From RGIG3009 sp045541495 (GTDB lineage: Bacteria; Bacillota; Clostridia; Oscillospirales; Acutalibacteraceae), in assembly GCA_045541495.1 (NCBI GenBank), contig JAZQJE010000044.1, positions 1-64,000 on the forward strand: a DNA stretch of 64,000 nt, read 5' to 3'. Made by a program: the position numbers and the translations under genes. Of this stretch, positions 34,921 through 41,894 are shown in pieces. The first letter of the stretch is position 1, and each line of letters begins with the position of its first letter. The notes under the pieces are model-generated. The model worked only from the letters and a program-made list of their open reading frames with translations. It was not told the DNA's origin and searched no databases.

Positions 34921-35357
34921 AAAAACTGTTACTGATCGGCCGCAGCGGTTGCGGCAAAACATCCCTCACCCAAGCCTTGCGGGGTGAATCAGTGCACTAC
35001 CAAAAAACCCAAAGCATGGTAGTCGATGATTTTCTCATCGACTCCCCCGGCGAATACGCCGAAAACCACGATTTAGGCGCCGCCTTATGTTTGTATTCCT
35101 ATGAGGCGGATGTGGTAGCCCTGCTCATTGCCGCTGACGACGATTATTCGTTGTTCCCGCCCTGTATCACCTGTATGGTCAATCGGGAAGTGATCGGCAT
35201 CGTCACCAAGATCGACAAAGCCGATCCCCACCGTGCCGACCGCTGGTTACGCTTATCGGGTTGTCAAACGGTCTTTCTCGTTAACTCTCTCACAGGAGAA
35301 GGGATAGAAGCGATCCGAAATCATCTACAAAACCACAAAAATCAAATAAAAACATAA
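34917..35357 (+). CDS. EutP/PduV-like small GTPase
   Basis: A 146-residue Ras-like GTPase with P-loop GRSGCGKTSL, G3 DSPGEY, G4 TKID and a late SLTGEGI (G5-like). PduV is associated with the shell and with microcompartment movement in Salmonella. The ATG at 34917 overlaps the previous stop. It closes the first block of the locus; a 119-bp AT-rich gap with a promoter follows. Confidence 0.88.
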   Translation: MKKLLLIGRSGCGKTSLTQALRGESVHYQKTQSMVVDDFLIDSPGEYAENHDLGAALCLYSYEADVVALLIAADDDYSLFPPCITCMVNREVIGIVTKIDKADPHRADRWLRLSGCQTVFLVNSLTGEGIEAIRNHLQNHKNQIKT

Positions 35358-35386
35358 TAAAACAGACAAAAATAAAGATTTATTAG

Positions 35387-35418
35387 TTGATTTTTGGGAA
35401 AATACGTGGTATTATACC
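35387..35418 (+). promoter_or_regulatory. Internal promoter before the aldolase gene
   Basis: TTGATT (35387-35392) and TATTAT (35410-35415) are separated by 17 bp in an AT-rich 119-bp gap. GGTAT-t-ATACC (35408-35418) is a short palindrome covering the -10. It would allow the aldolase, dehydrogenase and shell genes to be expressed separately from the dehydratase. Confidence 0.6.
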
Positions 35419-35476
35419 CTTGTAAAAGGCAAAAAATCAAAGAAAAAACCAACAAAAACAAAAAGGAGACGGCAAC

Positions 35477-36274
35477 ATGGTTAACGAGTACGAAATCAAA
35501 AAACAAATTTGTGACATCGGCAGACGCATTTATGACAAAGGAATGGTGGCTTCCAACGACGGTAACATCTCGGTCAAACTGAACGATAACGAATTTCTGT
35601 GCACCCCCACGGGTGTCAGCAAGGGTTTCATGACCCCCGAATACATCTGCAAAGTGGATCGGGACGGTAAAGTCATTCAAGCTAACCCCGGTTTCAAACC
35701 CTCTTCCGAAATCAAAATGCACATGCGTGTATACAAAGAGCGCCCCGATGTGAACGCCGTTGTTCACGCTCATCCTCTGTATGCTACGGGTTTTGCCATT
35801 GCGGGTATCCCGCTGACCCAGCCCATCATGCCTGAAGCGGTCATTTCCCTTGGCTGTGTCCCGATCGCCGAATATGGCACGCCTTCTACCGAGGAGATCC
35901 CCGATGCGGTTTCCAAATACCTGCAGTCCTTTGATGCGGTGTTGCTGGAAAACCACGGCGCTCTGTCTTTCTCCGACAACCTGCTCAATGCCTATCATAA
36001 GATGGAATCCGTTGAGTTCTACGCTCGCTTGCTGTACATCTCCAAGCAATTGGGCGGTCCCAAAGAGTTGTCCGACGCACAGGTCAAACGCTTGTATGAG
36101 ATCCGCCGTCAGTTCGGTATGAAAGGTAAGCATCCCGCCGATCTGTGCCCCAACGCCAAAGAAGGCAAACCCAGCTGCCATGGTTGCGGCGGCAACTGCA
36201 CCTGCGGTAACAGTGCCGACAGTGATCTGATTTCCGAGATCACCCGCCGTGTACTGGAACAGTTAAACAAATAA
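35477..36274 (+). CDS. fucA: Class II aldolase (fuculose/rhamnulose-1-phosphate type) with Cys-rich linker and encapsulation helix
   Basis: The enzyme would cleave L-fuculose-1-phosphate or L-rhamnulose-1-phosphate to DHAP and L-lactaldehyde. Residues 1-215 are the FucA/AraD fold: Glu78 (PSSEIKMH), zinc ligands His97 and His99 (VVHAHP), and His160 (ENHG). Residues 224-243 hold five Cys (positions 224, 234, 237, 241, 243), after which an amphipathic helix (DLISEITRRVLEQLNK) forms a C-terminal encapsulation peptide. The chain is about 50 residues longer than FucA. A strong AAAAGGAGA site precedes the ATG. 5-Deoxyribulose-1-phosphate is an alternative substrate. Confidence 0.9.
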   Translation: MVNEYEIKKQICDIGRRIYDKGMVASNDGNISVKLNDNEFLCTPTGVSKGFMTPEYICKVDRDGKVIQANPGFKPSSEIKMHMRVYKERPDVNAVVHAHPLYATGFAIAGIPLTQPIMPEAVISLGCVPIAEYGTPSTEEIPDAVSKYLQSFDAVLLENHGALSFSDNLLNAYHKMESVEFYARLLYISKQLGGPKELSDAQVKRLYEIRRQFGMKGKHPADLCPNAKEGKPSCHGCGGNCTCGNSADSDLISEITRRVLEQLNK

Positions 36275-36288
36275 CGAGGGCCGGCAGC

Positions 36289-36771
36289 ATGGTTGAACAT
36301 GCCTTGCGTTCGTTGGTAGATGCCATTGCCCGCGAAGTGAGCCATCGTCCTTTCGACATTACATTGGAACAGGCGCAACGATTGAGCGAACAAGTTCGGC
36401 AGGAAGCCGCCCGTATGGGTGTCAACGCCGTGGTTGCCGTATCCAATCGTGCTGCTCGCCCCATCTTGGTGGAATGTATGGACGATGCCTACATCGCCAG
36501 TTACGATGTGGCGGTGCAAAAAGCATTTACGGTTGTATCCCTTAAAATGTCTACCTCGCAATTAAAACCGCTGGCACAACCGGGCGGTTCCCTGTACGGG
36601 ATTCAATTTACCAACGACGGTCACATCGTGATCTTCGGCGGGGGCGAACCGTTGTGCGACTCCTCAGGCACCGTGATCGGCGGCCTCGGTGTCAGCGGCG
36701 GTACCGAGGAACAGGACACCGCATTGGCGGCATTCGGCAAACGACTCTTTGAGAAAGGCGGAACACACTGA
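36289..36771 (+). CDS. GlcG/HbpS-like (PduO C-terminal domain) protein
   Basis: The 160-residue protein has the GlcG/DUF336 domain: LEQAQRLSEQVRQEAARMGV, AYIASYDVAVQKAFTVV, and the glycine-rich end VIGGLGVSGGTEEQD. In PduO this domain binds haem; its role in microcompartments is unknown. Residues 4-18 (ALRSLVDAIAREV) could form an amphipathic helix like an encapsulation peptide. It lies between the aldolase and alcohol dehydrogenase genes with one base to the latter. Confidence 0.85.
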   Translation: MVEHALRSLVDAIAREVSHRPFDITLEQAQRLSEQVRQEAARMGVNAVVAVSNRAARPILVECMDDAYIASYDVAVQKAFTVVSLKMSTSQLKPLAQPGGSLYGIQFTNDGHIVIFGGGEPLCDSSGTVIGGLGVSGGTEEQDTALAAFGKRLFEKGGTH

Positions 36772-36772
36772 T

Positions 36773-37972
36773 ATGGATATGAATTCTTCCAACATTGAAG
36801 AAATTGTCCGGCAAGTACTGGAAGGCATGAAAGGGAGTGCCGCTCCCGCCGCTTCCGTCAGCCGTGACATTCCTTCCACTGCTCACGTTGCCATGCTTAC
36901 GGGACTGGAGAAATTCGAAGTGAAAGAATATCCCATGCCCGTTGTCGGTGACGATGATATTCTGGTAAAAGTGGAAGGTTGCGGCGTGTGCGGCACCGAC
37001 GCACACGAATTCAAACGCGATCCCTTCGGTCTGATTCCCGTGGCACTGGGCCACGAAGGCACCGGCGAGATCGTGAAAATGGGTAAAAACGTGAAAAAAG
37101 ACAGCGCGGGCAAACCTCTCGCCGTAGGCGATAAAGTGGTTACCTGCATGATTTTTAAAGACAATCCCGACATCACCATGTATGACCTGAATAAGCAAAA
37201 TGTGGGCGGTGCGGATGTCTACGGTCTGCTCCCCGACGACGATGTACACCTGAACGGTTGGTTCAGCGACTACATTTTGGTTCGCGGCGGCTCCACCGTG
37301 TTCAATGTCAGTGACTTGGACTTGGATTCCCGTATTTTGATCGAGCCCTGTGCGGTGCTCATCCACGCGGTGGAACGGGCCAAGACCACGGGTATCCTGC
37401 GGTTTAACAGCCGCGTCGTGGTGCAAGGTTGCGGCCCTATCGGCCTGATCTGTATCGCCGTGTTACGTACCATGGGTATCGAAAACATCGTGGCAGTAGA
37501 CGGCGAAGCCAAACGTTTGGAATTTGCCAAACTGATGGGTGCAGATAAAGCGGTTAACTTCAAAGACCACAAAGGCATTGAAGCCTTGGCAGGTGCTGTA
37601 GAAAACGCATTCGGCGGCTATCCCGCAGACTTTGCATTCCAGTGCACCGGCTCTCCTGTTGCTCACAGCAATATCTATAAGTTCATCCGCAACGGCGGCG
37701 GTCTTTGTGAATTGGGCTTCTTCATCAACGGCGGTGACGCCACCATCAATCCCCATTTCGATATCTGTTCCAAAGAGATTACCACCGTGGGCTCTTGGGT
37801 ATACACTTTGCGGGATTACGCCACCACCTTTGACTTCCTCAAACGGGCCAAAGCCATCGGCTTACCCATGGAAAAACTCATCACCCACAAATTCCCGTTG
37901 GATCAGATCAACGAGGCGTTGCAGACCAACCTGAAGATGGAAGGCCTCAAGATCGCCATCGTGAATAAATGA
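36773..37972 (+). CDS. Zinc-dependent (MDR) alcohol dehydrogenase with N-terminal encapsulation peptide
   Basis: This 399-residue medium-chain dehydrogenase would reduce propionaldehyde to 1-propanol, or lactaldehyde to 1,2-propanediol, while recycling NADH. The catalytic zinc site is in GCGVCGTDAHEF and ALGHEGTGEI; the Rossmann motif is VVVQGCGPIGLI. Residues 7-19 (NIEEIVRQVLEGM) match the amphipathic encapsulation helix consensus, followed by an Ala/Ser-rich linker to about residue 36. The ATG at 36773 follows GAAAGGCGG and comes one base after the previous stop. Confidence 0.92.
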   Translation: MDMNSSNIEEIVRQVLEGMKGSAAPAASVSRDIPSTAHVAMLTGLEKFEVKEYPMPVVGDDDILVKVEGCGVCGTDAHEFKRDPFGLIPVALGHEGTGEIVKMGKNVKKDSAGKPLAVGDKVVTCMIFKDNPDITMYDLNKQNVGGADVYGLLPDDDVHLNGWFSDYILVRGGSTVFNVSDLDLDSRILIEPCAVLIHAVERAKTTGILRFNSRVVVQGCGPIGLICIAVLRTMGIENIVAVDGEAKRLEFAKLMGADKAVNFKDHKGIEALAGAVENAFGGYPADFAFQCTGSPVAHSNIYKFIRNGGGLCELGFFINGGDATINPHFDICSKEITTVGSWVYTLRDYATTFDFLKRAKAIGLPMEKLITHKFPLDQINEALQTNLKMEGLKIAIVNK

Positions 37973-37989
37973 TGGGAGAGAGAACACCT

Positions 37990-38304
37990 ATGAGGAACGC
38001 CACCGGTATTGTAGAGGTATACGGATTGGTTGCCGCGTTTGTGGCATGTGACGCGGGCTGCAAAGCCGCCGATGTCACCGTGGACACCTTTGATAAAAAC
38101 AAACCCGGCAACCCCGACGGACTGGAAGTCCCACTGATCGTGGCGGTAAAATTCCGCGGCAATGTAGCCGCCGTCGAAGCCGCCGTCGAAGCCGCCAAAC
38201 TGGCCGCCGAACAGGTATCGGGTGTTGTCACCTCTCACATCTTAACCAGCACCGAACCCGATACGGAAGCGATGTTGAAACTCAACGCCTTTGATAAAAA
38301 TTAA
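37990..38304 (+). CDS. BMC-H shell protein with divergent pore loop
   Basis: A 104-residue single BMC domain: ATGIVEVYGLVAAFVACDAGCKAADV, then a loop DKNKPGNPDGLEVPL where standard hexamers have the short KIGSGL pore loop, then KFRGNVAAVEAAVEAA. The insert should change the pore. GGGAGAG lies nine bases before the ATG at 37990, favouring it over an ATG at 37969 that overlaps the previous stop. Confidence 0.88.
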   Translation: MRNATGIVEVYGLVAAFVACDAGCKAADVTVDTFDKNKPGNPDGLEVPLIVAVKFRGNVAAVEAAVEAAKLAAEQVSGVVTSHILTSTEPDTEAMLKLNAFDKN

Positions 38305-38322
38305 CAACAGGAGGAACTTACA

Positions 38323-38598
38323 ATGTCTAAAGAAGCTCTTGGTATGATTGAGACTCGCGGTCTCACCGCCGCGATTGAAGCCGCCGACTCCATGGTTAAA
38401 GCCGCCGAAGTGGTGCTCATCGGCACCGAAAAGATCGGTTCCGGTTTGGTCTCCGTGATGGTGCGCGGCGATGTAGGCGCTGTGAAAGCCGCCGTGGAAG
38501 CGGGTTCCAACACCGCCTCTCGGCTGGGCGAATTGGTCGCTGTTCATGTGATCCCCCGTCCCCATGCGGATGTGGAGAAGATCCTGCCCAAACTGTAA
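38323..38598 (+). CDS. BMC-H shell hexamer protein (PduA/PduJ-like)
   Basis: A 91-residue canonical BMC-H: EALGMIETRGLTAAIEAADSMVKAA, pore loop KIGSGLVSVMVRGDVGAVKAAVEAG, and C-terminal HVIPRPHADVEKIL. These hexamers tile the facets and their central pore passes small polar substrates such as propanediol. AGGAGG precedes the start. It is about 85% identical by eye to the two tandem copies downstream. Confidence 0.95.
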   Translation: MSKEALGMIETRGLTAAIEAADSMVKAAEVVLIGTEKIGSGLVSVMVRGDVGAVKAAVEAGSNTASRLGELVAVHVIPRPHADVEKILPKL

Positions 38599-38624
38599 GT
38601 TTCAAAAAATAGGAGTTATCCGCC

Positions 38625-38918
38625 ATGAAGTCATTAGGACTGATAGAGGTGACCGGTGTCACTGCCGCCATCGATTGTCTGGATATCATGTGCAAATCCG
38701 CCAACGTGGAATTTGTTACATGGGAGCGCAAATTGGGCGGCCGTCTGGTTACCGTGATCGTACAAGGCGATGTGTCGGCAGTAACCGCCGCGGTAGAAAA
38801 CGCCTGCGCCAGCGGACTGAAAAAACCCGCTTCTCACGCGGTCATTGCCGCTCCTCACGAAGAAACGCTGCGGCTTGTGGCCTTAAGCGCTTCTCGAATC
38901 CAAGCCAAAGGAAGGTAA
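38625..38918 (+). CDS. BMC-H shell protein with basic pore loop
   Basis: A 97-residue BMC-H with MKSLGLIEVTGVTAAIDCLDIMCKSANVEF and the pore loop RKLGGRLVTVIVQGDVSAV. An Arg lies where canonical PduA-like hexamers have Gly-Leu, which would make the pore more cationic. It is clearly distinct from the neighbouring hexamers. An AGGAG-like AATAGGAG site precedes the ATG. Confidence 0.92.
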   Translation: MKSLGLIEVTGVTAAIDCLDIMCKSANVEFVTWERKLGGRLVTVIVQGDVSAVTAAVENACASGLKKPASHAVIAAPHEETLRLVALSASRIQAKGR

Positions 38919-38924
38919 ATCGCT

Positions 38925-39281
38925 ATGGCAGACGAAAAAATCCCCGTTCAACCGGCCCCCGAGGCCGTTAATCCCACCAAACCCGTAAAGGAGGTAAGAA
39001 AAATGGCATTGGAAGCATTGGGCATGGTTGAGACCAGAGGTCTGGTTGCCGCCATCGAAGCCGCTGACGCGATGGTCAAAGCCGCCAACGTGCAACTCAT
39101 CGGCACCGAGAAGATCGGTTCCGGTTTGGTGTCCGTTATGGTGCGCGGCGACGTAGGCGCTGTGAAATCCGCTGTTGAAGCCGGTTCCACGTCCGCCTCT
39201 CGTTTGGGCGAATTGGTTGCGACCCACGTGATTCCCCGCCCCCACGAGGATGTGGAGAAAATTCTCCCTTCTCTGAAGTAA
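38925..39281 (+). CDS. BMC-H shell protein with two in-frame starts (long 118 aa, short 92 aa)
   Basis: The frame from ATG 38925 encodes a 26-residue Pro/Lys/Glu-rich extension (MADEKIPVQPAPEAVNPTKP...) in front of a canonical BMC-H that itself starts at ATG 39003. Both ATGs have good ribosome binding sites: AAAGGAAGG nine bases before the first and AAAGGAGG eight bases before the second. The short form is nearly identical to the next gene. Two isoforms from one gene are known for PduB/PduB' but not, to my knowledge, for a PduA-like hexamer. The pore loop is KIGSGL. Confidence 0.88.
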   Translation: MADEKIPVQPAPEAVNPTKPVKEVRKMALEALGMVETRGLVAAIEAADAMVKAANVQLIGTEKIGSGLVSVMVRGDVGAVKSAVEAGSTSASRLGELVATHVIPRPHEDVEKILPSLK

Positions 39282-39317
39282 ACACCGTCAAACAATATTT
39301 TTAAGGAGGAAATAACA

Positions 39318-39596
39318 ATGGCATTGGAAGCATTAGGTATGGTAGAAACCAGAGGTTTGGTTGCTGCTATCGAAGCCGCTGACGCGATGGTCAAAGCCGC
39401 CAACGTGCAACTCATCGGTACCGAGAAGATCGGTTCCGGTTTGGTGTCCGTTATGGTGCGCGGCGACGTAGGCGCTGTGAAATCCGCTGTTGAAGCCGGT
39501 TCCACGTCCGCTTCTCGTCTTGGCGAATTGGTTGCCACTCATGTGATTCCCCGTCCTCACGAGGATGTGGAGAAGATTCTGCCCACTCTGAAATAA
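39318..39596 (+). CDS. BMC-H shell hexamer protein, near-identical copy
   Basis: This 92-residue BMC-H differs from the short form of the preceding gene only at residue 90 (Thr for Ser). The DNA of codons 18-64 differs at one base, while the flanks carry many synonymous changes, which suggests gene conversion. AAGGAGG precedes the ATG. It lacks the N-terminal extension. Confidence 0.95.
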   Translation: MALEALGMVETRGLVAAIEAADAMVKAANVQLIGTEKIGSGLVSVMVRGDVGAVKSAVEAGSTSASRLGELVATHVIPRPHEDVEKILPTLK

Positions 39597-39619
39597 GAGA
39601 GGCCTCTTCATGGAAGTTC

Positions 39620-39652
39620 CGCTGTCGGGGAGGCGGTGTCGCCTCCCCGCGG
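39620..39652 (+). promoter_or_regulatory. Strong intercistronic hairpin between hexamer and pentamer genes
   Basis: GGGGAGGCG-gtgt-CGCCTCCCC (39627-39648) is flanked by CCGC/GCGG. No T-run follows. It may protect the upstream hexamer messages or lower expression of the downstream vertex and enzyme genes. Confidence 0.65.
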
Positions 39653-39692
39653 TAGAGCTTAAAACCACTATTAGAAAGTTTAGGTGAAGACG

Positions 39693-39974
39693 ATGATCGT
39701 CGGAAAAGTTGTGGGAAGCGTTGTTTCCACACGCAAAAATGAAAATTTAGTGGGTAGCAAGTTCATGGTCGTGGAACCCATGGCCGATCTGGGCGATCCC
39801 TCCGCGAAGATCGTCGCCGTAGACAATGTGGGCGCCGGTATCGGTGAGATGGTATTAGTCGCCACCGGCAGTGCCGCCCGTATCGGTTGCGGCATGGAAG
39901 GGTGTCCCATCGACGCCGCGATCGTCGGTATTATCGATAGCGGTACCGGTCTTGCCGGAGTGATCCATTCATGA
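39693..39974 (+). CDS. eutN: BMC-P vertex pentamer (EutN/CcmL family)
   Basis: A 93-residue EutN/CcmL protein: MIVGKVVGSVVSTRKNENLVGSKFMVVEP, AVDNVGAGIGEMVLVATGSAAR and the late DAAIVGIIDS. Pentamers of this fold cap the vertices of the shell, so only a few copies are needed. The ATG at 39693 has AGGTGA before it and is preferred over the GTG at 39684. Its stop overlaps the next start. Confidence 0.95.
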   Translation: MIVGKVVGSVVSTRKNENLVGSKFMVVEPMADLGDPSAKIVAVDNVGAGIGEMVLVATGSAARIGCGMEGCPIDAAIVGIIDSGTGLAGVIHS

Positions 39975-41296
39975 ACATCGAAGAACTCAAAACGCTACTG
40001 CGCGAAAACGGGATCGTCGGCGCGGGCGGTGCGGGTTTCCCCACCTATGCCAAACTGGACAAACGCGCCGACACCTTGATCCTTAATTGTGCGGAATGTG
40101 AGCCGTTGCTCCGTCTGCACCGACAGGTGCTGAAAATGTTCACCCACGAAATTTTAAGCACCTTAAACCAAGTTGCGAAAACACTGGAAGTACAAACCGT
40201 CTATATCGGCATTAAAGGCTCGTATAAACGAACCGTGGAAGCCGTAAAAGCGGAACTCGCTTCCTTTCCGAATATGAAACTCTGTACCCTGCCCGAAGTC
40301 TATCCCGCCGGTGACGAAGTGGTACTTACCTATGAGGTAACGGGCCGCGTCGTCCCCGCCGGTGCCATTCCGCTGTCGGTGGGCGTCACCGTCCTCAACG
40401 TGGAAACGGTATACAACATCTACCGTGCCCTAAACGGCATGCCCGTCACCCACAAATACGTGACCATCACCGGCGAAGTGGTCTCTCCCGTCACGGTGTA
40501 TGCCCCGCTGGGTATCACCATCGGAGAACTTTTAGAATTGGCGGGAGGCATTACCATTGAAGACCCCGCTTATGTCATCGGCGGTCCCATGATGGGTCGG
40601 TTGGGCTCCACTGCCGAAGTGGTCACCAAGACCACCAACGCCGTTTTGGTCTTGCCCAAGACCTTGCCGGTGGTACAGAAAAAACTCAGCAATTCTGTTA
40701 TTGATATGAAACGGGCCATGGCGGCCTGCTGTCAGTGTAGTTACTGTACGTCTTTGTGCCCGCGAGCGTTACTGGGCCATCCCATCGATCCCAGCGCATT
40801 TATGTATGTGGCATCCAACGGGATCACCAACGATGCCACCCCCTATATCAATTCGGCATTTTGTTCCGGGTGCGGTCTGTGCGAACTGTATTCCTGCGGC
40901 CAGGGGCTATCCCCCCGCAGTTTGCTTACCGCCTGCAAGAGCAACTTGCGTCAGCATGGTGTTACCCCGCCGAAAGATCCCGCCATGAGCGGTATCGATC
41001 CCGCTCGTCGACACCGGATGGTACCCCTGTCGCGTCTACGCTCTCGTTTAGGGCTCAATGCCTACAACAAATCCGCGCCGATCATGGACGCCCCCGTCAC
41101 CGCCACTCGTTTGCGGATCCCCCTATCTCAACATATCGGCGCAGCGGCCGTGCCGACGGTGAAAAAAGGTGACCGCGTAGAAGCGGGCCAACCCATCGCT
41201 GTCGCTGCCGAAAATACCCTCAGCGTTACCATCCACGCCCCCATGAGCGGCACCGTTGCCGATGTGGGGCAACAGACCATTACCATTACGAAGTAA
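39971..41296 (+). CDS. PduS/RnfC-like flavo-iron-sulfur protein of the microcompartment
   Basis: The 441-residue protein starts directly with the RnfC nucleotide-binding motif (GAGGAGFPTYAKL), continues through an SLBB-like domain (ITITGEVVSPVTVYAPLG), two cluster motifs (CCQCSYCTSLCP and CSGCGLCELYSCGQG), and ends with a barrel-sandwich domain (QHIGAAAVPTVKKGDRVEAGQPI). In RnfC that last domain is N-terminal, so the order is permuted as in PduS. It probably passes electrons between NADH and another carrier across or at the shell. It is distinct from the true rnfC at 14.3 kb. Confidence 0.9.
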   Translation: MNIEELKTLLRENGIVGAGGAGFPTYAKLDKRADTLILNCAECEPLLRLHRQVLKMFTHEILSTLNQVAKTLEVQTVYIGIKGSYKRTVEAVKAELASFPNMKLCTLPEVYPAGDEVVLTYEVTGRVVPAGAIPLSVGVTVLNVETVYNIYRALNGMPVTHKYVTITGEVVSPVTVYAPLGITIGELLELAGGITIEDPAYVIGGPMMGRLGSTAEVVTKTTNAVLVLPKTLPVVQKKLSNSVIDMKRAMAACCQCSYCTSLCPRALLGHPIDPSAFMYVASNGITNDATPYINSAFCSGCGLCELYSCGQGLSPRSLLTACKSNLRQHGVTPPKDPAMSGIDPARRHRMVPLSRLRSRLGLNAYNKSAPIMDAPVTATRLRIPLSQHIGAAAVPTVKKGDRVEAGQPIAVAAENTLSVTIHAPMSGTVADVGQQTITITK

Positions 41297-41309
41297 GGAG
41301 GGACCTATC

Positions 41310-41858
41310 ATGAAAAAAGCCATCGGTATGGTGGAATATAAAACGGTTTCCTCCGGTATGCAGGCGGCAGACCGCATGGTCAAGACCGCCGAAGTCGACC
41401 TGTTACAAGCGGATACCGTTTGCCCCGGCAAATTCTTAGTGCTTATCAGCGGCGACCTGAGCGCCGTCAACGCGGCGGTAGAGGCGGCCTGTGTGGCAGA
41501 TCCCGCCCAACTCATTGACAGTTTCGTGCTGGGTAACCCCCACAACTCTATTTTCAGCGCCTTGTACGGCACTTCCCACATCGATTCTCCCAACGCCTTG
41601 GGTGTATTGGAAACTTTCTCCGCCTCTGCCGCCATCGTAGCGGCGGATACCGCCGCCAAAACCGCTTTGGTGGACCTTATCGAACTGCGGTTGGCGCGGG
41701 GCATGTGCGGAAAATCCTATTTGTTGCTCACCGGCGAGATCGCCGCTGTGCAAGCCGCCATTGATCGGGCGATTGCAGGCGCAGGCGAGGACGGTATGTT
41801 TCTCGACAGCCGTGTGATTCCCCATCCCGACCCCAAACTCTGGCAAAGCATTTTATAA
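41310..41858 (+). CDS. BMC-T tandem-domain shell protein (PduT-like)
   Basis: The 182-residue protein has two BMC domains (residues 1-88 and 95-182), AIGMVEYKTVSSGMQAADRMVKTA and LGVLETFSASAAIVAADTAAKTA, and forms trimers that mimic hexamers. Salmonella PduT holds an [4Fe-4S] cluster at the trimer axis through Cys108; the aligned residue here appears to be Ala. Other Cys are at 38, 61 and 133. AAGGAGGG precedes the ATG at 41310. Confidence 0.9.
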   Translation: MKKAIGMVEYKTVSSGMQAADRMVKTAEVDLLQADTVCPGKFLVLISGDLSAVNAAVEAACVADPAQLIDSFVLGNPHNSIFSALYGTSHIDSPNALGVLETFSASAAIVAADTAAKTALVDLIELRLARGMCGKSYLLLTGEIAAVQAAIDRAIAGAGEDGMFLDSRVIPHPDPKLWQSIL

Positions 41859-41894
41859 ACGATAGTTTGATTATCGGTAAAAGGGTGTGAATGT

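Noticed and set aside
38323..39596. Repeated sequence as a CRISPR or satellite array
   Set aside because: The repetition is due to paralogous shell genes about 280 bp long with intact reading frames; there are no short direct repeats with unique spacers anywhere in the window.
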